Position numbers and translations under genes: made by a program. From Candidatus Sulfotelmatobacter sp. (lineage in GTDB: Bacteria > Acidobacteriota > Terriglobia > Terriglobales > Acidobacteriaceae), in assembly GCA_030049565.1 (NCBI GenBank), contig JASIKQ010000272.1:1-5912 (forward strand): DNA of 5,912 nt, written 5' to 3'. Below are positions 1-5,300 of this stretch, in pieces (position 1 is the stretch's first letter; every line of letters begins with the position of its first letter). The notes under the pieces were generated by a model. That model was given only the letters and a program-made list of their open reading frames with translations. It searched no databases and was not told the DNA's origin.

Positions 1-14
1 TCATGGCTGCCTCC
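1..14 (-). promoter_or_regulatory. Ribosome binding site and start codon of a further downstream gene
   Basis: On the minus strand, 14 nt separate the TPR gene stop (21-19) from an ATG at 4-2. GGAGG at 14-10 lies 5 nt before that ATG. Spacing and motif match the other starts in this operon, so another gene probably begins here and continues outside the window. Only one codon is visible, so nothing can be said of its product. Confidence 0.55.
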
Positions 15-18
15 GCTG

Positions 19-750
19 CTATTTCGCCCCGACGGGCTGTGACTTCGCGAAGTCGCGGGCCCGGCGCCGCAAATCTTCCGCGGCGGCATGATCGCCCTGC
101 GCATCGCGAACCAGGGCCAGGTGATAAAGGCTGCTCACGTCGCCGCTGGATTCTTCCAGGCTGATCTCGAACTCGCGCGCCGCCGCTTCGTACTCCCCCT
201 TCCGCTCGTGAATAATACCGAGATGGTAGTGCGCCATCAGGTACTCGGGAGTCAGCGTCAGCGACAACTGAAAGTGTTCCTGAGCCTCGTCAAGATGGCC
301 GTTGTGGAACAAGGCGAGGGCGATGCGATAGTGCGCCGCATTGTAGTTGGGATCGATCTTCAGACAGCGGCGAAAGGATTGCACCGCGCGCGGCATGTCA
401 CCACGGTGGTAGTAGGCAACACCCAGATCGTAATGTCCAAGAATGAATCTGGGTGCTGCCACGACTGCTTTCTCGTAAAGCTCGGCGGCTTGGTCTAGCA
501 AGCCTTCATGAAAATAGAGCGTGCCGAGCAAATGGTTGGCGAGCACGTGGCCAGGCTCCATGGTGAGCAGACGTTCGAGTTCAGAACGGGCTTCCTGGCT
601 AAACCCATCCCGTTCATGGACCAGGGCGAGCAACAAACGCTGATCCACGGCGGCGTCGCGCAAGAACAATCCGCATTCCGCGCAAAACTTGTCTGCTTCA
701 TTCGCGACCCGTCCGCACCTTGTGCAACGAAAAAGATTGGAATCCGTCAT
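19..750 (-). CDS. Zinc-ribbon and TPR-repeat protein of unknown function
   Basis: A 243-residue soluble protein with no signal peptide or membrane segment. It opens with a four-cysteine ribbon (Cys9, Cys12, Cys23, Cys26; two CxxC pairs 10 residues apart) that probably binds zinc, followed by six tetratricopeptide-type units at about 37-68 (divergent), 69-102, 103-136, 137-170, 171-204 and 205-236. The middle units show the 34-residue period clearly, each with a G/A-x-x-Y/F/H core and a proline near the end (AAPRF, IDPNY, LTPEY). Such proteins act as protein-binding scaffolds; I do not recognise a named family or a known role in aromatic degradation. The start at 750 is taken because GGGAGG stands 5 nt upstream and the ribbon begins just after; the in-frame ATG at 885 would read back into the SDR gene without recognisable homology. 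It lies 19 nt after the SDR stop and is probably in the same operon. Confidence 0.85.
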   Translation of the reverse strand: MTDSNLFRCTRCGRVANEADKFCAECGLFLRDAAVDQRLLLALVHERDGFSQEARSELERLLTMEPGHVLANHLLGTLYFHEGLLDQAAELYEKAVVAAPRFILGHYDLGVAYYHRGDMPRAVQSFRRCLKIDPNYNAAHYRIALALFHNGHLDEAQEHFQLSLTLTPEYLMAHYHLGIIHERKGEYEAAAREFEISLEESSGDVSSLYHLALVRDAQGDHAAAEDLRRRARDFAKSQPVGAK

Positions 751-755
751 GATTA

Positions 756-761
756 CCTCCC
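756..761 (-). promoter_or_regulatory. Ribosome binding site of the zinc-ribbon/TPR gene
   Basis: The minus strand reads GGGAGG, 5 nt before the ATG at 750-748, in the 19-nt gap after the SDR stop codon. It settles the start at 750 rather than 885. The gap is too short to hold a separate promoter and terminator. Confidence 0.75.
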
Positions 762-769
762 AACAAGAA

Positions 770-1498
770 CTAGATGGAACCGAGAAACTGCCCACCATCG
801 ATTCGCAGGATTTGTCCCGTAATTCGCCGGCCACCCGAGCCGCAGAGAAACGTGACCGCCTGGCCGATATCCTCGGGATCCACAAAACTGCCGACCAGAT
901 TCTCGGCCAACGCGGCGTCGCGAATCGACTGCGGAAGCGATTCGGTCAGCGGCGTACGCACCCAGCCAGGCTCGATCACGTTGATCAGAATGCCAAAGCG
1001 TCCGGATTCCCGCGCTACACTCTTCGCGAGACCCAGCAGTCCTGCCTTGCTGGCGGAGTATGCAGCGGTACCGGACTTCCCGCGGGAACCATTAATCGAA
1101 CCGATCAGCACAACCCGGCCGGCGGCGCGCGCCCGCATCAGCGGCAAGGTGTGGCGGATGAGCAGGAATGCGCCCCGGAGATTAACGCTCTGGACAAAGT
1201 CCCAATCCTCGACCGGCAACTTCCAGACAACTGCGTCGCGCGACACGCCCGCGGCATGTATTGCAATGTCAATGCCCTCGTGTTTCCCAGCGACTTCGCG
1301 CATGGCATTTGCAACCGAGGCGTCGTCCCGTACGTCACACTCGATCCAGGCAATATCTGGATAATTGGATGGAACTACATCCAGCGAAAACACGTGCGCG
1401 CCGGCCGCCGTGAGCGCAGATCCGATCGCTTGACCGATGGCTCCGGAACCTCCGGTCACCACCGCGATCTTACCGCCGATATCTGAAATCTGGATCAT
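770..1498 (-). CDS. SDR-family dehydrogenase, candidate 3-hydroxypimeloyl-CoA dehydrogenase
   Basis: A 242-residue classical short-chain dehydrogenase with a complete active site: the nucleotide loop TGGSGAIG at 15-22, HAAG at 81-84, Asn106, Ser134 in LIGSING, and Tyr147 and Lys151 in YSASK. Asp40 at the end of the second strand (FSLDVV) favours NAD+ over NADP+, which fits a catabolic oxidation. PGWVRTPL at 177-184 and a C-terminal DGGQ segment are typical of FabG-like members. The family does not fix the substrate. In context, Oah produces 3-hydroxypimeloyl-CoA and the next step is its oxidation to 3-oxopimeloyl-CoA, which no other gene in the window would perform. BadH of Rhodopseudomonas, also an SDR, acts on 2-hydroxycyclohexanecarboxyl-CoA, but that branch is not expected beside had and oah. 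The start lies 2 nt after the dch stop, and its AAGGA Shine-Dalgarno overlaps the end of dch. A generic 3-oxoacyl reductase is the alternative. Confidence 0.85.
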   Translation of the reverse strand: MIQISDIGGKIAVVTGGSGAIGQAIGSALTAAGAHVFSLDVVPSNYPDIAWIECDVRDDASVANAMREVAGKHEGIDIAIHAAGVSRDAVVWKLPVEDWDFVQSVNLRGAFLLIRHTLPLMRARAAGRVVLIGSINGSRGKSGTAAYSASKAGLLGLAKSVARESGRFGILINVIEPGWVRTPLTESLPQSIRDAALAENLVGSFVDPEDIGQAVTFLCGSGGRRITGQILRIDGGQFLGSI

Positions 1499-1500
1499 TT

Positions 1501-2283
1501 TTATCCTTGCGCCAGCGCGGGCTTAGTCCACTGCGCGGCACGCTTCTCGAGGAAGGCGCGGATTCCTTCCTCCGCGTCGGGAGTCGCCATCAGTTCGTGC
1601 AAATACAACGATTCAAGTTCCGGAAGGTCGTGTTCGAACACTCGACGCAGTGGCAAGCGAACCGCGCGGCAGGCGTATGCAAGCGAAGAAGGCGAGTGAG
1701 GAAGAAAGTCCGTTTCGAGCCACTGGCCGAGCCCGGCATCCAGGTCATCTGTGATTTTCGCCACCAGGCCCCTACCAGCGGCTTCCGCGGCAGTGATCGC
1801 GGCCCCGGTCAGCAGCAGTTTTGCGGCCACCGCCTGTCCAACCCGAACTGGGAACAGGGCAGAGGCAGCGGGAGCGAACACGGCCAGCTTAATTTCGGGA
1901 CAGGCAAACTGCGCGGTTTTATCGGCGATAATGAGGTCGCACGAAAGTGCGAGTTCAAATCCTCCGCCCAGGCACTGGCCACGAACTGCGGCAATTACGG
2001 GGGCGGGGGCTTCATAGATTCGCCTTAATAGAGTATGCAGTGCTCGCAATGTGCCGGCAATCTGGTCGGGCAGATGCTCCTGCACGCTCGCACCAAAGCT
2101 GAAGTGCGGGCCGTCTGCTGCAACCACGATTGCATTCAGCGTGCGACCGGCACAGTGTGAAAGGGCTGCGTCGAGTTCGCCGATCATCGAGCCATTCAGG
2201 ATGTTGGCCTTCGGAGCCGCCAGGGTGATGCGCGCCACTCGCTCTTCACAAGTGAACTCCAGCCGGATCTTCTCGAACTTCAT
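1501..2283 (-). CDS. dch: Cyclohexa-1,5-diene-1-carbonyl-CoA hydratase
   Basis: A 260-residue crotonase-fold hydratase that adds water to the product of benzoyl-CoA reductase, giving 6-hydroxycyclohex-1-ene-1-carbonyl-CoA, the substrate of Had. Its length fits Dch/BamR (about 258). Visible features are LAAPKANILN at 21-30, the oxyanion-hole segment FSFGASVQEH at 61-70, RGQCLGGGFELALSCD at 101-116 with Glu110, and FACPEIKLAVFAPA at 126-139 with Glu130. Glu110 and Glu130 align with the two catalytic glutamates (144 and 164) of rat enoyl-CoA hydratase, so a hydratase rather than a hydrolase is supported. The start at 2283 is preferred to the ATG at 2319 because the fold begins there, GGAAGGAG precedes it and it forms an ATGA overlap with the oah stop. 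The exact substrate rests on the context with bcr, had and oah. Other names are bamR and bzdW. Confidence 0.92.
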   Translation of the reverse strand: MKFEKIRLEFTCEERVARITLAAPKANILNGSMIGELDAALSHCAGRTLNAIVVAADGPHFSFGASVQEHLPDQIAGTLRALHTLLRRIYEAPAPVIAAVRGQCLGGGFELALSCDLIIADKTAQFACPEIKLAVFAPAASALFPVRVGQAVAAKLLLTGAAITAAEAAGRGLVAKITDDLDAGLGQWLETDFLPHSPSSLAYACRAVRLPLRRVFEHDLPELESLYLHELMATPDAEEGIRAFLEKRAAQWTKPALAQG

Positions 2284-3389
2284 TTCGCCGCTCCTTCCGC
2301 GACATTTTGCGCCGTCCACGGGGCGATCTCCTCGATCAGTTCCTCGCTCCAGCGCGCTCCCTCCGCCAGCCGCTGGCGTAGCCGCACGAAATCAACTTCG
2401 CGGTTCTTCTTGTCCCCATAATGGAACGCGCGGAATCCGGCGTTGGCCTCGGTCATCATGTTGAGCGAGAGCCACGCCCGGTTGGTTTCGCGGTTGCGAT
2501 CCCAGTGCTCCAGTTTGTGCTTACGCAAACTCTCGACGGTCTTGGTTAGGCAATCCGGCATGGTATAGAGAAGCTTGGTGCATAACTGCTCGACGGCTTC
2601 ATCCAGCAGGCTGAGGTCGATCTGGGCGCTCGCCAGCACATCGTGAGCCTGTTTCTTCGCTTCGCCGGACTTGAAGTCACCGATCACCAGCCGGCCGAAT
2701 TCGTCGAGCAGACGATCGGAGATGACCAGCGGATTCGGAACAAACCTTCCTTCCAGCTTTGTGACAGGAACGATCTGGGTAAGCCCACCCATCCAATAGA
2801 AGCGATGAGCGCTCCAAGGTTCACACAACGTGCCGCTCATCATGGCGCGCTCGATGCCCACATAGAGCGGCAGGAAATCGGTCGAGCCGCCGTCGGGCGC
2901 TGAACCATGTTTTGGACCAGCCTGGCTGAAAACCGCCATGTCGCTTGCGATCGAGAAGTCGCAGGCCATGCCGATCTCCTGCCCGCCTCCCACGCGCATC
3001 CCGTTAACGCGGCAGATCACCGGCTTGTCGCACTGCAGGACGGCGGTGACCATGTCATTAAAAAGCCTCATGTATTGCCGGTATTCGGCGGGTGCGCCGG
3101 CGTAAACCTCCGCGTACTCGCGGGTATTTCCTCCCGAACAGAAAGCACGATTCCCGGCGCCGGTCAGCACAACCGCCACGGCAGCGCGATCATTGGACGC
3201 CTCGCGCAGCGCCAGGATGATCTCCTTGGCCATGTCCGTGGTGTAGCTGTTGAGTTCGGCGGGATTGTTCAGCGTGATCCAGACATTGTGCAGACCGGCG
3301 ACCGTCGAACCATTGCGCGATCGAACCGGACGGTGCTCGAGCACCATGTTCGCGCGCAGCGGAGCTTCGACGAGATTGTGATCTTTCAT
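2280..3389 (-). CDS. oah: 6-oxocyclohex-1-ene-1-carbonyl-CoA hydrolase (ring-opening)
   Basis: A 369-residue crotonase-superfamily enzyme (Oah, called BamA in obligate anaerobes and BzdY in Azoarcus). It adds water to the enone of 6-oxocyclohex-1-ene-1-carbonyl-CoA and hydrolyses the C-C bond, giving 3-hydroxypimeloyl-CoA. It is much longer than ordinary crotonases (about 260) and near the usual 370-380 of this subfamily. Visible features are WITLNNPAELNSYT at 37-50, the oxyanion-hole segment AFCSGGNTREY at 82-92, NGMRVGGGQEIGMACD at 129-144 with Glu138, the subfamily segment SQAGPKHGSAPDGG at 155-168, and a long helical C-terminal extension from about 240. Glu138 aligns with Glu144 of rat enoyl-CoA hydratase, but the position of Glu164 is Gly158. 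The start is set by the ATGA overlap with had and AGGAG 5 nt upstream. The gene ends in an ATGA overlap with dch. This is the most diagnostic gene of the window. Confidence 0.96.
   Translation of the reverse strand: MKDHNLVEAPLRANMVLEHRPVRSRNGSTVAGLHNVWITLNNPAELNSYTTDMAKEIILALREASNDRAAVAVVLTGAGNRAFCSGGNTREYAEVYAGAPAEYRQYMRLFNDMVTAVLQCDKPVICRVNGMRVGGGQEIGMACDFSIASDMAVFSQAGPKHGSAPDGGSTDFLPLYVGIERAMMSGTLCEPWSAHRFYWMGGLTQIVPVTKLEGRFVPNPLVISDRLLDEFGRLVIGDFKSGEAKKQAHDVLASAQIDLSLLDEAVEQLCTKLLYTMPDCLTKTVESLRKHKLEHWDRNRETNRAWLSLNMMTEANAGFRAFHYGDKKNREVDFVRLRQRLAEGARWSEELIEEIAPWTAQNVAEGAAK
2291..2298 (-). promoter_or_regulatory. Ribosome binding site of dch
   Basis: The minus strand reads GGAAGGAG, 7 nt before the ATG at 2283-2281. 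It selects this start over the upstream in-frame ATG at 2319, which would lengthen the protein by 12 residues that do not look like part of the crotonase fold. Confidence 0.75.
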
Positions 3390-4477
3390 GGCGTCTCCTG
3401 ATTGCCGTTCAAGATAGGTTTGAGGATCACTCGGCGCGTAACGGCATGACGTGCAACCGCGTCGAAAACCGCCGGAGCCTCGTCCAGTGAGTGTGTCTCC
3501 ACATAAGGAGCAATCGCCACTTCACCGCGCAGAACTGAATTCAGTGCGGCGGGGTACTGGTCGGGCGGGCAGCCCCAATTGCCGCGCGCCGTGGCATCGA
3601 GCGCCATCAGATTCGACAAGCGCAGCTCGACTTTCCGTGGCGTGAATCCGACCACGGCGAGGTAACCGCCGAAGTCGAGCAAACCGAAGGCGGTCTGCTG
3701 CCCCGCTGGGGTTCCGCTGGTCTCGAAAATCTTCAAGCCAATACCTTTGCGCGCGCTCTGCTTGGTAAAGTTCCGGACCGCGGCCTTCAGATCTTTCTCA
3801 TTCATCGACGACGAGTTGAGGGTCAAGCCAGCGCCGTGCTGCGCGGCCAGGTCCAGCTTTCCCTGATCAATGTCGATGGCGATTACTGCCGCACCAAGCG
3901 CGGCTGCGATCTGCACGCCAAAGCCACCTACTCCTCCGACACCCACAAAAACGGCTACATCGTCCGCTCCCGCGCCAGCGCGGCGGATCGCTTCCCACGG
4001 TGTGGTTACGGCATCGGCAATCACCGATAGCAACTCAGTTCTCAGCCCATGCGGCAGCGGTTCGGGCACAGGACACAGGCCGCGGGCGGGCACGCGAACG
4101 TGAGTGGCGATACCGCCGTCGCCGTCGTTGCCAGGCATGAACTGATTGCGGCAGATGGTGGGCCGCCCTGCCTGGCAGGCAGGACAGACACCGCAAGGAA
4201 TGACCGCGGGAACAATGACCGTGCGTCCGAGCCATCTCGTGGCGTTATCACCGGCTGCGGCCACCCGTCCACTGATTTCGTGCCCCAGCACGAGCGGCAA
4301 CGCTTTTCGCGTTGGGACACCGTCGACCGCGAAACCGACGTCGGTGTGGCAGATGCCGCAGCCGGCAACCTCGACAATGACTTCCTCCAGCCCGGGTTCG
4401 AGCGCGGGCAGCTCAACCCGCTCAACTGGCTTGCCCACCGCGATCAGGCGATAGCCATGTGCTCCTTCAATTCGCAT
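3386..4477 (-). CDS. had: 6-hydroxycyclohex-1-ene-1-carbonyl-CoA dehydrogenase
   Basis: A 363-residue zinc-dependent medium-chain dehydrogenase (MDR) that oxidises 6-hydroxycyclohex-1-ene-1-carbonyl-CoA to the 6-oxo compound with NAD+, in the cytosol. The N-terminal GroES-like domain has GCGICHTD with the catalytic-zinc ligand Cys40, and GHEISG with His66-Glu67. The structural-zinc lobe carries Cys95, Cys98, Cys101 and Cys109 in the usual spacing. The Rossmann domain has the nucleotide loop GVGGVG at 179-184, and acidic residues (Asp202, Asp204) at the end of the second strand fit NAD+ rather than NADP+. The MDR family alone would not fix the substrate; its place between the Bcr subunits and oah/dch, and its overall resemblance to Had/BamQ, do. 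The start has GAGGG 3 nt upstream and lies 11 nt inside bcrD; the stop shares ATGA with oah. Equivalent names are bamQ in obligate anaerobes and bzdX in Azoarcus. Confidence 0.94.
   Translation of the reverse strand: MRIEGAHGYRLIAVGKPVERVELPALEPGLEEVIVEVAGCGICHTDVGFAVDGVPTRKALPLVLGHEISGRVAAAGDNATRWLGRTVIVPAVIPCGVCPACQAGRPTICRNQFMPGNDGDGGIATHVRVPARGLCPVPEPLPHGLRTELLSVIADAVTTPWEAIRRAGAGADDVAVFVGVGGVGGFGVQIAAALGAAVIAIDIDQGKLDLAAQHGAGLTLNSSSMNEKDLKAAVRNFTKQSARKGIGLKIFETSGTPAGQQTAFGLLDFGGYLAVVGFTPRKVELRLSNLMALDATARGNWGCPPDQYPAALNSVLRGEVAIAPYVETHSLDEAPAVFDAVARHAVTRRVILKPILNGNQETP
3395..3399 (-). promoter_or_regulatory. Ribosome binding site of oah
   Basis: The minus strand reads AGGAG, 5 nt before the ATG at 3389-3387, inside the last codons of had. 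Together with the ATGA stop/start overlap it supports translational coupling. Confidence 0.7.
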
Positions 4478-5300
4478 ATTCCCTCGCGGCTGCTACCACC
4501 GCAGATCGCTTGCTGGCCAGACGTTTGAGCCCGAGCAAGGCGGCGCCCAGAGCGCACACAAAATCGCAATCTTCTGGGATGTTCACCTTCACCTTCAGGC
4601 GATCTTCCAAAGCCCGGGCAATACCTGCCTGGCGCGCGACTCCACCGATCAGCGTAAGTTGATCTTTCATTTCCACGCGCTTGAGCAGCGCTCCAGCGCG
4701 GTCGGCCAGGGACTCGTGGATGCCACGCAGAATGTCTTGCACGGTAATCCCTGCGCTGACATGGTTGATAATCTCGCTCTCCGCGAGCACTGCGCAAACA
4801 CTGGAAATCGGCTGGGGATGGGTCGCCCGCAGCGAGAGTTCACCAACATCTTCCAGCGGCACTTCGAGATACTTGGCGGCGCGTTGGATGAACATGCCTG
4901 AGCCGGCAGCGCACTTATCGTTGCTCTTGAATATTTTGACTCTGCCGGTCTCGGTGATGCCGATGGCACGGGTGCACTGTCCGCCGATATCGAGAATGGC
5001 GGTAGTTTGCGGGATGGCAAAATGCGCACCGCGCGCCGCCGTCGTGATTTCGGTTACCTGAATATCGCGGAAGCTGACACCATAACGGCCGAACCCGGTA
5101 GTGGCGATATATTCCAGTCGGCTCCGTTTGATCCCGGCGTGTTCGAGCGCCTCTTGCAGCGCAATAGTGGCGGCCTCGTCTACTCTTACTCCGCTGCGTG
5201 TGCGGCCTTTGCCGAGGATGCGAGGCAGGCCATTCTCATCGAGAAGTACAACCGACTTAGTAAAGCTGGTGCCACAATCAATGCCCGCCAGCAACGGCAT
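4467..5300 (-). CDS. bcrD: Benzoyl-CoA reductase subunit D (BcrD/BadG type)
   Basis: This 277-residue protein is the second ATPase/[4Fe-4S] subunit of ATP-dependent benzoyl-CoA reductase and pairs with BcrA to drive electrons into the BcrBC catalytic part at the cost of ATP. Its length matches BcrD/BadG (about 275-282 residues). Visible motifs are GIDCGTSFTK at 6-15 (phosphate-1 loop of the ASKHA fold), TGFGRYG at 68-74, DIGGQCTRAI at 104-113, SNDKCAAGSG with Cys130, Cys169 in SVCAVLAES, and IGGVARQ at 218-224. Cys130 and Cys169 are 39 apart, as in BcrA, and are the expected ligands of the cluster shared between subunits. The start at 5300 is chosen over the in-frame ATG at 5375 because family homology begins at MPLLAGIDCG and a strong Shine-Dalgarno (GGAGGGGAG) sits just before it. 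The residue after GGQ is Cys109, where BcrA has Asp. It overlaps bcrA by 23 nt and had by 11 nt. BzdQ is the alternative name if the enzyme is of the Azoarcus type. Confidence 0.92.
   Translation of the reverse strand: MPLLAGIDCGTSFTKSVVLLDENGLPRILGKGRTRSGVRVDEAATIALQEALEHAGIKRSRLEYIATTGFGRYGVSFRDIQVTEITTAARGAHFAIPQTTAILDIGGQCTRAIGITETGRVKIFKSNDKCAAGSGMFIQRAAKYLEVPLEDVGELSLRATHPQPISSVCAVLAESEIINHVSAGITVQDILRGIHESLADRAGALLKRVEMKDQLTLIGGVARQAGIARALEDRLKVKVNIPEDCDFVCALGAALLGLKRLASKRSAVVAAAREYAN
4481..4485 (-). promoter_or_regulatory. Ribosome binding site of had
   Basis: The minus strand reads GAGGG, 3 nt before the ATG at 4477-4475, within the 3' end of bcrD. The spacing is short but usable, and the arrangement suggests coupling to bcrD translation. 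Confidence 0.6.

Noticed and set aside
751..885. N-terminal extension of the ribbon/TPR protein to the ATG at 885
   Set aside because: The extra 45 residues overlap the SDR gene out of frame and are arginine- and serine-rich shadow translation; GGGAGG before 750 marks the real start.
689..1486. Long plus-strand open frame (265 codons) opposite the SDR gene
   Set aside because: It lies antisense to a gene with a complete SDR active site, its translation shows no domain or motif, and open antisense frames are expected in GC-rich coding DNA. The same holds for the other plus-strand frames, for example 88-498, 2051-2464, 2907-3401, 4049-4528 and 5101-5496.
770..1498. SDR as BadH (2-hydroxycyclohexanecarboxyl-CoA dehydrogenase) of the Rhodopseudomonas branch
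   Set aside because: That branch works with BadK and BadI on a more reduced ring; here had, oah and dch of the Thauera branch are present, so BadH chemistry is not expected, although sequence alone cannot exclude it.
4167..4183. Perfect 8-nt inverted repeat CCTGCCTG-G-CAGGCAGG
   Set aside because: It lies inside had, over the codons of the structural-zinc lobe (CPACQAGRP). A 1-nt spacer makes a poor hairpin, there is no T-run, and codon constraint explains it, so it is neither a terminator nor a convincing operator.
5278..5300. Possible frameshift joining bcrA and bcrD into one protein
   Set aside because: Each frame has its own complete motif set. BcrA ends after its normal C-terminal IGAVGAAL region, and bcrD has its own ribosome binding site and start, so the 23-nt overlap is an ordinary operon junction.
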